Source: Pseudomonas mandelii | GTDB taxonomy: Bacteria; Pseudomonadota; Gammaproteobacteria; Pseudomonadales; Pseudomonadaceae | Length of the DNA: 64,000 nt | Direction of reading: 5' to 3' | NCBI RefSeq assembly: GCF_024138395.1 | Contig: NZ_JAMYDU010000002.1 | Coordinates: 248,001-312,000 of the forward strand | Translations under genes and position numbers: made by a program | Shown here: positions 42,601-51,030 of the stretch, piece by piece | Position numbering within the stretch: the stretch's first letter is position 1 | How the letters are laid out: the number at the start of each line of letters is the position of its first letter | The notes under the pieces: model-generated | Seen by the model: the letters and a program-made list of their open reading frames with translations, nothing else | Databases searched by the model: none | Told to the model about the DNA's origin: nothing

Positions 42601-42809
42601 GCGTTGAGTATTTTCCTTATTACTGTCTCTTGGGCCTGTATCGCAGTTTTGGAGGTGTCGCCTCTGTTGGCGATATCCCCGGTGCATAATATCGCATCAA
42701 TTTTCTTTTTCTTATTTTCTGCCGTTATATCTTCGCATAACGCCGCTATTGTGCGGGCGTGATCGGCACTGTTAGTTATGTGTAAGTCGGAAATATGTAG
42801 GATTCGCAT
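39696..42809 (-). CDS. Calcineurin-like phosphoesterase fused to STAND/NACHT-like NTPase (probable defence protein)
   Basis: 1037 residues; the ATG at 42809 has AAGGGA 7 nt upstream. Residues 1-290 are a complete metallophosphoesterase: D8-x-H10, G44-D45, GNHD 82-85, H207/H208 and GHNHD 235-239. After a low-complexity linker (about 300-390) a P-loop GKRESGKST (400-408) opens an NTPase with Walker-B-like LVIFDSF (471-477) and a helical region typical of STAND/NACHT proteins. The remaining 450 residues are helical with no recognised repeat and may be the sensor. In bacteria such architectures (nuclease or phosphoesterase effector, NTPase, C-terminal sensor) are characteristic of anti-phage NLR-like proteins. 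AT-rich codon use and flanking duplications mark it as acquired. Confidence 0.8.
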   Translation of the reverse strand: MRILHISDLHITNSADHARTIAALCEDITAENKKKKIDAILCTGDIANRGDTSKTAIQAQETVIRKILNAANSAVEFLCCPGNHDINLKAREEIYESIFSNVKNSEDANKLVDNLLNKGNNAIWGHLDGYIELSKKIDSSTYQENILFTTKAFKIDPIKIGVASLNSTWRTSGGGSKDRNNLYVGERQIELALEGIRDCDIKIALMHHTLDWLAPDEKNRIQRVLATNFDALLCGHNHDNNAGHTTSTLGNLFISNTGCIYESRDHYNGYSIIDICNENNTWRIEAREYYSQRNVFDISPRFAENGVFEFNISKNNGVSKTSISSTAINAALEKANSKLLSFSASDIAPKHLSSIFVEPPLAKKSEKNLSASESLDTNGTDDFVSLHSLSQEKIDIMFIGKRESGKSTLLNHIAVNRFMEFHGNARIGLLIDITVLPKLTIAAILTQAIEFIGNEITKRDLISLLENGEALVIFDSFNIHNAAHRKIIEEFRDKYPAPRYILATNEEVQDDLSLEKLPSLSKNPTPIYIHSFKRKQTKELVRKWFGEHDQNSEEKFALVKKLLSKLNVPQTPFLVSILLWVIEQQPSAKLINQASAIEALIFGLLEKFTESKSRSNYDSNIQSHFLSELSTAMDEVSVEWINSNEFEIFVSSYFKKRGLADPSRGFTEELLRKGLLYESNQKITFKFDCFRAFFLANKLADSKEALAKVLTPISIAKYTTELDLLTGLHRDRKDILIMAKECCHQLLISSEFEIDISLFETHGKELGVFNQEETLTKIEDDFLNIPVNDNDRTKFIEETEVPSKASIDHDHARQRHPAAPLSTNMHFIGALKAYSNILRNSELIDDIELKRSCLNDVLTLWSKIIVSTTNYLHETDPKEFPDELPAQFGSLTPGQFKNFIKLMIPQLISSLMAESLATPKLETFILTETKNSSQCISFLSTMLTIENLNKHSIQAIRKLLKESGSNNIVTQAIFIRLLSLYYFEAPTSSLDAIRDCIGDAFNVLRGSSNNERSMLKGKFLQHIDEKRATNLEEHDIT

Positions 42810-43283
42810 TGTTCTATCCCTTGATTGAAATCCAGATGTGAACTTCTGCTCTGGCTGATATGCAGAAGCTCGTCGGAGCTTGGCAAATCAGTCTGCTGAG
42901 TAGCTGAATCTATGAGTCCATGCTCGAAATGGCGAAAACTCTGAAAATGTAAGCTGTCGAAATCGCAAGCGAAATGTGGAAAATAATTTGTAGAATTCGA
43001 TACGCATAAAATCCCATCCCAATACTTATACAAACTGTCTCGGAATATCGCCGCGTGAGGCGAATTTCCTTTGTTACACAGCGCTAAGCCAGTTGTGAAC
43101 ATCGGCCATCTGCTGCTGGCGCGATGCCAGTATCAGTAGGGTAAATTACCTAACGGATAGTAAATCGCACAAGTATTTATTAGGCGTAGCGCATAGAAGC
43201 AATGATTACAACATCGGTGATGCTTGCCGAATCGTTCGTTGCTGAGCCTGCTGAGAAAGTGAACCGAAAATTTTGACGAAGGT
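42810..43283. other. Non-coding stretch upstream of the phosphoesterase-NTPase gene
   Basis: No gene found on either strand. It should contain the promoter of the 39696-42809 gene. Composition is intermediate. The right edge is the junction with the truncated SCP2 copy at about 43284, i.e. the likely boundary of inserted DNA. Confidence 0.4.
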
Positions 43284-43534
43284 GACGCGCATTTCTTTGT
43301 GCGGGACCACCGCATTACCAGCAAGGCTGGCGTGTATGCGGAGCCGGCGTTTGCGATTGCGTTTAAGGATGCGCGTATGGTTTTGCCACGATGCAGGCGA
43401 AGAACAAGCAGTTGGCGTTTATGACGGGGATTCAGGACAAGTCGATTCAGATCAAGGGCAACCCGGCGCTGGTGATCTGGTTTCAGGGGTTGACCAAGTA
43501 TTTGAAGCCGCGGAAGGCCAAGCCGAAGGCATAG
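43284..43534 (+). pseudogene. 5'-truncated, frameshifted SCP2-like gene copy
   Basis: Aligns closely with 39173-39422: HFFVRDHRITSKAGVYAEPAFAIAFKDA, then a missing G near 43374 shifts the frame, and the rest (MQAKNKQLAFM, KGNPALVIWFQGLTKYLKP) continues in another frame to the stop at 43534. The first 45 codons are absent. Similarity extends about 40 bp past the stop. This is the displaced 3' part of the original gene or a duplicated fragment. Confidence 0.75.
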
Positions 43535-43652
43535 GTCTTTCAGGTAGCTCGCCGGGATTGTTCGAGAGCAAGCTCGCCTTTACAGCCATCCGACTCAGAA
43601 GGTTCGCGGGCGTCGCGTGGCTGGGCCTCTAAGTCGCTGAACGGATCAAGTG

Positions 43653-43892
43653 TCATGCGCTACGTTTCTGCGCGCGCCTCTCCTGCAGATAGCGTCCTTG
43701 CAGCGCCAGGATCTCAGACTTGCTCAGAACGCCTTTTCTCTTGAGATTGACGAGCAACTGTTCGATGCCATCCAACTCAACGAAATCGCCAGCCAAGCGG
43801 GTAATGTTCACGGCCATACGGCTCAGGTCGTCAGGATCAGCAGTAGCCTCGTGATCTTTAGCAAGCTTGCGGATTTGACTTGCAACACTCAT
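43653..43892 (-). CDS. Small conserved hypothetical protein
   Basis: 79 residues from the ATG whose complement ends at 43892 (MSVASQIRKLAKDHEATADPDD). Soluble and helical with a basic end (GVLSKSEILALQGRYLQERRAQKR). I do not recognise a family. It lies between the SCP2 copy and the HDOD gene, and a REP pair precedes it. The longer frame to 44090 reads through that repeat and is not used. Confidence 0.5.
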   Translation of the reverse strand: MSVASQIRKLAKDHEATADPDDLSRMAVNITRLAGDFVELDGIEQLLVNLKRKGVLSKSEILALQGRYLQERRAQKRSA

Positions 43893-43967
43893 CGGAAAGC
43901 CCTCTATTTGCAGTCGAATCATAGCGGGGCTCAGGTTTGAGGTGGTCAGGTAAACCGAGTTGGATTC

Positions 43968-44032
43968 ATCGCGAGCAGGCTCGCTCCCACAGGGATTTAG
44001 GTGATCCTTGTGGGAGCGAGCCTGCTCGCGAT
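43968..44032. repeat. Inverted REP pair
   Basis: Arms atcgcgagcaggctcgctcc... and ...gagcgagcctgctcgcgat form a near-perfect inverted pair of about 26 bp each. This is the common Pseudomonas REP sequence in BIME-like arrangement, located just after the HDOD gene. Confidence 0.85.
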
Positions 44033-44037
44033 GCTTT

Positions 44038-45438
44038 TCAGGCCTGACTGAATTGCGAAGCCAGTTCGCGCAACAGAACTTCAGCCTCAAGCACTTTGCT
44101 GACCACGTCGTTGGCCTTGTCGCGAGTCAGGCCTACGCGTTCCAGCAACGCATCCGGGATGTCTTCATCCGGCCCGGAGCCAATCCCGCGTCCACGCAGC
44201 AATCGCACAGCCAAACACACGAGGTTCGGGTATTCGGCGTAGTCGCCGTCGTAGCTTGGGTCGTGCTGGAAGCGCAGGGCGGTGGCCAGTTCGTCGGGCA
44301 TGTCCCAGTAGCGCATCAGCCACGCGCCGATCTGTTCGCGGCTGATGCCCAGCAGGTGTTGTTCCACGTAGCTGTGGCACAGGTGCGGGTTGACTTCCAG
44401 GTGGCGGCAGATCAGTGAGAAGTGCGGCGGGAATACGTGGGCCAACAGCAAGTAGCCGAAGTTGTGCAGCAGGCCGGCGAGGTAGGTCAGGCCGGCTTCG
44501 GGGCGCCGGGCGCGAGGCATGGCGCGGGTCAGGCCTTCGATGACGGCGGCGGTGTAGATCGATTGCTGCCAATACGGCGTGGTGTGTTGCGGGTGGTCTT
44601 TGGGCAGGCTCAGGGTTTTGCCGAGGGCCAGGCCCAGCGCCAGGTTGATCACCAGATCGAAGCCCAGCACGCGGACGATGGCGTCTTCCACTGAACGAAT
44701 CTTGCCTGGCGAGGCGTAGTACGGCGACGCGGCCCAGCTGACGACTTGTGCGGCCAGGGCCGGGTCGGTTTCGACGACGCCGGTGATGTCGTCGATGGTG
44801 GCGTTAGGGTCGACCCGCAGTTTGATGATTTTTTGAGCGGTCTCGGCCAGCGGTGGAATCTCGATGGTCGCTTCCAGACGCTGCTGGATGCGCCGCGCGG
44901 TGAACGCTTGAACGGCCTGGGTGATTTCCTCGCGGTCATCGTCGGGACGGTCGAGGTTCGGGCGGATGCGGTTCACGGCTTCGCCGAAATTGCCGGCGCT
45001 GGCCTTGGTCAGCATGGTTTTGAAAGCGTCGCTGGAGATTTCCAGCAACACGCCCGGCTCGCCCGAGTTGATCAGCAACGTCGGTTCGCGCAGCAGGCTT
45101 TCTTCATACAGACACGGCGAGCTGGTGAGTGCCGGCAGGCCGGGCAGCAGGCTCAGGTTGTGCTTGCCGAGCATCTTTACCAGGCGTTCGGTGGATACGG
45201 CGGTCAACCGGCGACCGGTGAGTTCGGCGAGGCGGTTGAGGTCGAGCAATTGGCTCTGCGAAAACAGCACCATGAGCGCGCCGACGGCATCGTCCAGCAA
45301 CACTGCCTGCACTTTACGCGCGGCGTTCAGGCCGTGATGATCGAGGACTTCTTCGTAAGCGATGCCCAGTTTGCCGAGCAGCAGCCGAATAACAGACGGA
45401 GCGTGCGGGGTTTCGGGGGCGAGGGCAGCTTCTGTCAT
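44038..45438 (-). CDS. HDOD-domain signalling protein
   Basis: 466 residues. The N-terminal half resembles a YbaK/aminoacyl-tRNA-deacylase-like fold (HAPSVIRLLLGKLGIAYEEV, KVQAVLLDDAVGALMVLF). The second half (about 195-400) is an HDOD domain (IPPLAETAQKIIKLRVDPNA, VVETDPALAAQVVSWA, AGLLHNFGYLLLAHVFP). HDOD domains are HD-like without the full metal site and act in signal transduction. It is followed downstream by a REP pair; a fragment of its tail is duplicated at 39513. Confidence 0.85.
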   Translation of the reverse strand: MTEAALAPETPHAPSVIRLLLGKLGIAYEEVLDHHGLNAARKVQAVLLDDAVGALMVLFSQSQLLDLNRLAELTGRRLTAVSTERLVKMLGKHNLSLLPGLPALTSSPCLYEESLLREPTLLINSGEPGVLLEISSDAFKTMLTKASAGNFGEAVNRIRPNLDRPDDDREEITQAVQAFTARRIQQRLEATIEIPPLAETAQKIIKLRVDPNATIDDITGVVETDPALAAQVVSWAASPYYASPGKIRSVEDAIVRVLGFDLVINLALGLALGKTLSLPKDHPQHTTPYWQQSIYTAAVIEGLTRAMPRARRPEAGLTYLAGLLHNFGYLLLAHVFPPHFSLICRHLEVNPHLCHSYVEQHLLGISREQIGAWLMRYWDMPDELATALRFQHDPSYDGDYAEYPNLVCLAVRLLRGRGIGSGPDEDIPDALLERVGLTRDKANDVVSKVLEAEVLLRELASQFSQA

Positions 45439-45516
45439 GGTCTGTATCCGGTTGCAAACAATTGCAGGAGTATAACCAGCTTGTTTAAAGCCAGGGCCCA
45501 GAAACTGCGACAGTGC

Positions 45517-47592
45517 TCACACTTGTCCGTATTGCTGCCCATGGCGTAGCCAGCGGTCGAGCAGCGGGCTGACGTGATCTGGCCAACGCTCGAGCAGTGC
45601 CTGAGCGGCGTCGCGTACGGCGGGCAATAAATCGGCGTCGCGCATCAGGTCGGCGACCTTGAATTGCAGCAGACCGGTCTGGCGTGTGCCGAGCATTTCA
45701 CCAGGGCCGCGCAGTTCGAGATCTTTTTCGGCGATGACAAAACCGTCGTTGGTTTCGCGCATGATGCCCAGGCGCTGACGGCCGATCTGCGACAGCGGCG
45801 GATGGTAAAGCAGCACGCAATGGCTGACGGCGCTACCCCGGCCGACGCGGCCACGCAGTTGGTGCAGCTGTGCGAGGCCGAGGCGTTCGGGGTTTTCGAT
45901 GATCATCAGACTGGCGTTGGGCACGTCGACGCCGACTTCGATCACCGTGGTGGCGACCAGCAGTTGCAGGTTGCCGGCCTTGAACTCGGCCATGACGGCG
46001 GCTTTCTCGGCGGGTTTCATGCGACCGTGGATCAAACCGACTTTCAACTCGCCGAGGGCGGCGGTGAGGTCTTCGTAAGTGGTTTCGGCGGCCTGACAGG
46101 TCAACTCTTCAGACTCTTCGATCAGCGTGCACACCCAATAGGCTTGTCGCCCTTCGGCACAGGCGCCGCGCACCCGTTCGATCACTTCGACACGACGGGT
46201 GTCGGTGACCAGCACCGTGTTCACCGGCGTGCGGCCGGGCGGCAGTTCGTCGAGGATCGAGGTGTCGAGGTCGGCGTAGGCGCTCATGGCCAGCGTCCGG
46301 GGAATCGGCGTGGCAGTCATGATCAGCTGGTGTGGACACATCCGTCCGCCGACGCCTTTCTGTCGCAATGCCAGACGCTGCTGCACGCCGAAGCGGTGTT
46401 GTTCGTCGATGATTGCCAGCGCCAGGTTCTTGAACTGCACTTCTTCCTGGAACAGCGCATGGGTGCCGACCACCATTGGCGTACCGTTGGCGATTTGCTC
46501 CAGCGCGGCTATGCGGTTTTTACCCTTGAGCTTGCCGGCCAGCCACGCGACTTCGATGCCCAGCGGTTCGAGCCAGCGCTTGAAGGTGATGAAGTGCTGC
46601 TCGGCGAGAATTTCGGTGGGCGCCATCAGTGCGACTTGGTATCCGGCCTCCAGCGCTTGCAGCGCGGCGAGGGCAGCGACCACGGTTTTACCGGCGCCAA
46701 CGTCGCCCTGAATCAGCCGCAACATAGGCTCGTGCTGACTGAGGTCGTAAGCGATTTCGTTGCCGACCCGTTGCTGGGCGCCGGTCGGCGTGAAGCCAAG
46801 GTTGGCCAAATACTGAGCAGGCAGCTTCGTGGCTTTCGGCATCGCCGGGGCACGCAGGGCGCGCATGCTCTCGCGCAGGCGCTGCTGGGACAGTTGATGG
46901 GTCAACAGTTCTTCGAAGGCCAGCCGATGTTGCGCCCAGTGATGACCGAGGGCGAGTTCGTCGACGTCGGCATCGGCGGGCGGGTGATGCAGGTAGCGGA
47001 TCGCATCGGCCAACGGCGCCAGTTGATAGTCCCGGGCCAGCTCTTTCGGTAGCCAGTCGGGCAGGCTGCTGGGGCCGAGCAAAGTCAGGGTTTGCATGCA
47101 CAACTGGCGCAAACGCTGCTGGGTCAGGCCTTCGGTGAGCGGGTAGACCGGGGTCAGGGTTTCATCCACCGGCGGCGGCTCGTCGCCGGTGATGGCGCGG
47201 TATTCCGGGTGGTAGATCTCCAGCCCCGATGCACCGGGCCGTGCTTCGCCGTAGCAGCGAATGCGCGTGCCGCGTTTGAGGCCTTCTTTCTGGGCGTTGC
47301 TGAAATGATAAAAGCGCAGGCTGAGCCCGCCGGTACCGTCCTGCAGACGGACAACCAGGCTGCGGCGTCGGCCCATGACCACGTCGGCGCCGCTGACGGT
47401 GCCTTCGATCACAGCGTCTTGCCCGGGTCGCAAATGGCCTATCGGGACTACGCGAGTGCGGTCCTGATAACGCAACGGCAGGTGAAACAGCACGTCCTGG
47501 AGATTCTCCAGGCCGACCTTGGCCAGTTTCTCGGCCATGGCTTCGCCGACACCCTTGAGTGCCGTCACCGACACTTGCGACAACTCGGTCAT
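45517..47592 (-). CDS. recG: ATP-dependent DNA helicase RecG
   Basis: 691 residues, full length. Wedge/OB domain at the N-terminus, then helicase motifs RLIQGDVGAGKTVVA (I), APTEILAEQH (Ia), IIDEQHRFG (II, DEQH), TATPIPRTLAM (III), and a C-terminal LHQLRGRVGRGS (VI). RecG remodels stalled replication forks and branched DNA. It lies 9 bp after oxyR in the same direction, the oxyR-recG operon known in pseudomonads. Confidence 0.97.
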   Translation of the reverse strand: MTELSQVSVTALKGVGEAMAEKLAKVGLENLQDVLFHLPLRYQDRTRVVPIGHLRPGQDAVIEGTVSGADVVMGRRRSLVVRLQDGTGGLSLRFYHFSNAQKEGLKRGTRIRCYGEARPGASGLEIYHPEYRAITGDEPPPVDETLTPVYPLTEGLTQQRLRQLCMQTLTLLGPSSLPDWLPKELARDYQLAPLADAIRYLHHPPADADVDELALGHHWAQHRLAFEELLTHQLSQQRLRESMRALRAPAMPKATKLPAQYLANLGFTPTGAQQRVGNEIAYDLSQHEPMLRLIQGDVGAGKTVVAALAALQALEAGYQVALMAPTEILAEQHFITFKRWLEPLGIEVAWLAGKLKGKNRIAALEQIANGTPMVVGTHALFQEEVQFKNLALAIIDEQHRFGVQQRLALRQKGVGGRMCPHQLIMTATPIPRTLAMSAYADLDTSILDELPPGRTPVNTVLVTDTRRVEVIERVRGACAEGRQAYWVCTLIEESEELTCQAAETTYEDLTAALGELKVGLIHGRMKPAEKAAVMAEFKAGNLQLLVATTVIEVGVDVPNASLMIIENPERLGLAQLHQLRGRVGRGSAVSHCVLLYHPPLSQIGRQRLGIMRETNDGFVIAEKDLELRGPGEMLGTRQTGLLQFKVADLMRDADLLPAVRDAAQALLERWPDHVSPLLDRWLRHGQQYGQV

Positions 47593-47601
47593 GGCAGCGA
47601 C

Positions 47602-48531
47602 TTAACCGGCCACCACCGGCGCTGGCGGCTTGGCCACCGAGCACAGGCGAATGGAGTCGGCGAGAATTTCAATCGCCTTCGGCCGCGGGAAGCTCGCGCG
47701 CCAGGCGATGGCCACGGTGCGGAATGGTACTGGCGCGCTCAATGGGCGCACTTCGATTACGCCGGGGGCGTAGTGGTGGCTGTCCACCGCTGAGAGCGGC
47801 AGGATCGAAATGCCCAGGCCGGACGCGACCATGTGGCGAATGGTTTCCAGTGAGCTGGATTCCACTGTGGTGTGCTTGGCGCCGTCGTTGCCTTTGGCCA
47901 GGGTCGGGCAGGCTTCCAGCACTTGATCGCGGAAGCAGTGGCCTTCGCCGAGCAGCAGCAGGCTCTTGTCGTTGAGCAGGGCGGCGTCGATGGATTCTTT
48001 TTGGGTCCACGGGTGCTGGGCCGGCATCAAGACGTAGAACGGCTCGTCGTAGAGTTGCAAGGTCAGCACGTCGGCTTCGTTGAACGGCAGGGCGATGATG
48101 ATCGCGTCGAGTTCGCCGTTGCGCAGTTTGTCGCGCAGCACGTGGGTGAAGTTTTCTTCGATGTACAACGGCATCTGCGGGGCGACCCGGTGCAGTTGTG
48201 GAATCAGATGCGGGAACAGGTACGGGCCGACGGTATAGATCGCGCCGACTTTCAGCGGCGCGGTCAGCTGGTTCTTGCCGGCCTGGGCCAGTTCGCGGAT
48301 GCCTTGGGCCTGCTCCAGGACTTTCTGTGCCTGGGCGACAATGCCTTCGCCGACCGGGGTCAGGCGCACGGCGCTCTTGCTGCGCTCGAAAATCAGCACA
48401 CCGAGTTCGTCTTCAAGCTTTTTCACGCCCACCGACAGGGTCGGTTGGCTGACGTGGCAACGCTCAGCCGCATGGCCGAAGTGCTGCTCTTGGGCGAGGG
48501 TAACGATGTAGCGTAATTCTGTCAGAGTCAT
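47602..48531 (-). CDS. oxyR: Hydrogen-peroxide-responsive LysR regulator OxyR
   Basis: 309 residues. N-terminal winged helix (LRYIVTLAQEQHFGHAAERCHVSQPTLSVGVKKLE) and effector domain with both redox cysteines in the classical setting GHCFRDQ and LEACP, 9 residues apart. On oxidation OxyR activates katA, katB, ahpC and related genes. It is the first gene of the oxyR-recG unit. Confidence 0.96.
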   Translation of the reverse strand: MTLTELRYIVTLAQEQHFGHAAERCHVSQPTLSVGVKKLEDELGVLIFERSKSAVRLTPVGEGIVAQAQKVLEQAQGIRELAQAGKNQLTAPLKVGAIYTVGPYLFPHLIPQLHRVAPQMPLYIEENFTHVLRDKLRNGELDAIIIALPFNEADVLTLQLYDEPFYVLMPAQHPWTQKESIDAALLNDKSLLLLGEGHCFRDQVLEACPTLAKGNDGAKHTTVESSSLETIRHMVASGLGISILPLSAVDSHHYAPGVIEVRPLSAPVPFRTVAIAWRASFPRPKAIEILADSIRLCSVAKPPAPVVAG

Positions 48532-48647
48532 AGCAAGCGTCCATGAAGTTGCGGGCCAAGCATACCGGCTGCAATCGATAGACGCACGTTATCAGACTGA
48601 GTGTGTTGAGTGACACAGGGCAATGCGGGTTTGGCGTTTCCGGATAT

Positions 48648-48676
48648 GCAAAAGGCACCTTTCGGTGCCTTTTTGG
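48648..48676 (-). terminator. Bidirectional intrinsic terminator
   Basis: aaaaggcacc-tttc-ggtgcctttt forms a perfect stem with A/T runs on both sides. It lies downstream of tonB and before oxyR, both on the minus strand, so it should end the exbB-exbD-tonB transcript. Confidence 0.8.
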
Positions 48677-48710
48677 CGAGATCGCGGATCTTTCTGAAGT
48701 AAGCATGACC

Positions 48711-48805
48711 CCTGTGGGAGCGGGCTTGCCCGCGATGAGGCCATTCACATCCAACATCTTTGTTGGCTGTTATATCGCTATCGCGGGCAAGCCCGCTCCC
48801 ACAGG
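48711..48805. repeat. Inverted REP pair
   Basis: cctgtgggagcgggcttgcc... and ...ggcaagcccgctcccacagg are perfect inverted arms separated by about 40 bp; Pseudomonas REP in the tonB-oxyR gap. Confidence 0.88.
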
Positions 48806-48820
48806 GTTTTGTATTACTTC

Positions 48821-49567
48821 TTAACGGCGGCGTTCCAGCGAGTAAACAAACGGTGCAACGATTTCGATGGAGCCGTTGTTCAGCATGTCGGCCGGTGGCT
48901 TGGGCAGCGGTTGGGCGCGGCGGATCATTTCCAGGGTAGCCCGGTCCAGATCGGCGTTGCCGGAGCGGCCCACCAGTTCGAACGACAACACATTGCCTTC
49001 AGCATCCACTACGAAGCGCAGACGATTCAAACCTTCCTTGCCCCGCGCCTGTGCACTGGCCGGGTACTTTTTGTACTTGGCCAGGTGCGCGAGCAGGGTG
49101 CCTTGCCAGCTGGCCTTGGCGGCTTGCTGCGCTGGCGATGGACCGGGTGCCGGCTGAGCGGATTTCTCCGTCGGTGCCTGGGTCGGTTGCGCGTCGCTCG
49201 GTTTTTCCTCGGAAGGTTTCTCCTTTGGCGGCTCCGGCTTCTTCTCCACAGGCTTGGGCGGTTGAGGCTTCGGTTTGGGTTTGACCGGCTTCGGCACGGC
49301 AATCTCGGCCTTCGGCGCTTCAGCGAGTTTCGGCAGCGGCAGTTCTTCCACCGGGGCCGGTGGTTGCGGCGGCGTGATCACCTTCGGCGGTGCGGGCGGT
49401 GGTGGGGCTGGAACCGGCGCCAGTTCGACCATCATCGCCTGCGGCGGCAACTCGATCGGCGGGCGCGACGTCCAGTTCAGCGCCAGCGCAATGGCCAGCG
49501 CATGGACGCCCAGCACCACGGCCAGGCTCCCGCTGTAACGCGTCAGCTTTTGGCGCGTGTTGATCAT
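48821..49567 (-). CDS. tonB: Energy-transducing protein TonB
   Basis: 248 residues. One N-terminal membrane anchor (GSLAVVLGVHALAIALALNW), a long Pro/Lys/Glu-rich periplasm-spanning region (residues about 40-145), and a C-terminal TonB domain (YKKYPASAQARGKEGLNRLRF, VDAEGNVLSFELVGRSGN). It passes proton-motive energy to outer-membrane iron and vitamin receptors. It overlaps exbD by 4 bp. Confidence 0.95.
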   Translation of the reverse strand: MINTRQKLTRYSGSLAVVLGVHALAIALALNWTSRPPIELPPQAMMVELAPVPAPPPPAPPKVITPPQPPAPVEELPLPKLAEAPKAEIAVPKPVKPKPKPQPPKPVEKKPEPPKEKPSEEKPSDAQPTQAPTEKSAQPAPGPSPAQQAAKASWQGTLLAHLAKYKKYPASAQARGKEGLNRLRFVVDAEGNVLSFELVGRSGNADLDRATLEMIRRAQPLPKPPADMLNNGSIEIVAPFVYSLERRR

Positions 49568-49992
49568 TTCTTGGCTGCCGTCTCGAGTCCGACTAGGCCG
49601 ACCTTCAGATAACCGGCGGCGCGCAGGGCGTCCATCACGCTCATCAAGTCGCCGTAGTCCACGCCTTTGTCGGCCTGGAAGAAGATCGTCGTGTCTTTCT
49701 TGCCTTTGGTTTTGGCGTCGAGGGTGGCGCCAAGGGTCTCGGCCTTCACTTCGTCTTCGCCGAGGAACAGGCGCTGGTCAGCTTTCACGCTGAGGAACAC
49801 CGGTTTCTCTGGCCGCGGCGCCGGTTTGGCGGTGGAAGCGGGCAGGTCGACCTTGATGTCCACGGTCGCCAGCGGGGCGGCCACCATGAAGATGATCAAC
49901 AGCACCAGCATCACGTCGATGAACGGCGTGACGTTGATTTCGTGGTTCTCGGCCAGATCGTCGTCTGCGCCTTCTTTCAAATGCAGGCCCAT
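49564..49992 (-). CDS. exbD: Biopolymer transport protein ExbD
   Basis: 142 residues. Single N-terminal membrane helix with the proton-path aspartate in NVTPFIDVMLVLLIIFMVAAP, then a periplasmic domain (VFLSVKADQRLFLGEDEV). It forms the TonB motor with ExbB. Six bp separate it from exbB. Confidence 0.96.
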   Translation of the reverse strand: MGLHLKEGADDDLAENHEINVTPFIDVMLVLLIIFMVAAPLATVDIKVDLPASTAKPAPRPEKPVFLSVKADQRLFLGEDEVKAETLGATLDAKTKGKKDTTIFFQADKGVDYGDLMSVMDALRAAGYLKVGLVGLETAAKK

Positions 49993-49998
49993 GGCCGA

Positions 49999-50955
49999 TT
50001 ACCCCACTTTCACCATGTGCGGTTGCGAGCTACTGCGCTCGGCCGGCAGGTGGTCGAGATCACGGCTGACCAGCAGCAGGACTTCTGCCGAGGCGTCAGA
50101 CACTTGCGCCTTGTAACCGGCGATGGAGCGGGCGAAGACGTTGTAGATGACCACCGCAGGAATCGCTGCAACCAGCCCCAGCGCGGTTGCCAGCAGGGCT
50201 TCGGCAATGCCGGGAGCCACGACGGCGAGGTTGGTGGTCTGGGTTTTGGCGATGCCGATGAAGCTGTTCATGATGCCCCACACAGTGCCGAACAGGCCGA
50301 CGAACGGTGCGGTGGAACCGATGGTGGCGAGTACGCCGGTGCCGCTGCTCATGTTGCGACCGCAGGCGGCGACGAGGCGCTCGAGGCGGAAGCTCACGCG
50401 TTCCTTGATGCCTTCCTTCTCGCGGCTATTGGCCGACAGGCGCATTTCTTCCAGCGCGTCGTGGACCAGCAGGTTGGCGAGAGTGCCTTCCTTGGCCGCT
50501 GTCGCGCTGGCTTCTTTAAGGGTGGCGGCTTTTTTCAGGTGGACGATTTCAGTGCGCAGACGACGCTTGGCGCCCATCAGCTCGAAGCCCTTGGCGATCC
50601 AGATGGTCCAGGTGATGATCGAGGCGATGGCCAAGCCGATCATCACGATCTTCACGATGATGTCGGCGTTCTGGTACATGCCCCACGGCGACAAGTCATG
50701 GGCCATGCCCAGGGTGTTATCAGCTTCGAGGACTTCCGGTACGTCAGCGGCGTCTACGGCCTGGACCGGATCGGTCGCGGCCGGTGTCACGGCAGGCGCG
50801 GCGGGTGTTTGAGCGGCAGCAGGCTGTGTGGCCGGCGCTTGTGCATCGGCGAAGGCGGCGGTCGGCGCCAGCATCAGGCTGAGCAGCAGGGCGGCCACCG
50901 CGCTCCAGGCGCGAGGTCGTTTGGTTGGCGAAGCGGGGAATTGATTGGGTGTCAT
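49999..50955 (-). CDS. exbB: TonB-system motor protein ExbB
   Basis: 318 residues from the ATG at 50955. It has the extended N-terminus seen in pseudomonad ExbB: a signal peptide (AVAALLLSLMLAPTAAFAD) and an Ala/Pro-rich segment before the first core helix (IIVKIVMIGLAIASIITWTIW). The two conserved C-terminal helices carry IGSTAPFVGLFGTVWGIM and GIAEALLATALGLVAAIPAV. First gene of exbB-exbD-tonB. Confidence 0.95.
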   Translation of the reverse strand: MTPNQFPASPTKRPRAWSAVAALLLSLMLAPTAAFADAQAPATQPAAAQTPAAPAVTPAATDPVQAVDAADVPEVLEADNTLGMAHDLSPWGMYQNADIIVKIVMIGLAIASIITWTIWIAKGFELMGAKRRLRTEIVHLKKAATLKEASATAAKEGTLANLLVHDALEEMRLSANSREKEGIKERVSFRLERLVAACGRNMSSGTGVLATIGSTAPFVGLFGTVWGIMNSFIGIAKTQTTNLAVVAPGIAEALLATALGLVAAIPAVVIYNVFARSIAGYKAQVSDASAEVLLLVSRDLDHLPAERSSSQPHMVKVG

Positions 50956-51030
50956 GCTGGCCGGACCTGAAAGGAAAAAAACGGTAAATGTTCTTCCAGG
51001 CCTCGTGAGGCCGAGAACAAAAGTGGCGTG

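Noticed and set aside
43653-44090. 145-codon minus-strand ORF
   Set aside because: Its first half runs through a REP pair; only the part from 43892 looks like a protein.
48711-48805. REP pairs considered as CRISPR-like or attachment repeats
   Set aside because: They are the common inverted REP/BIME form of Pseudomonas, found singly in gaps between genes.
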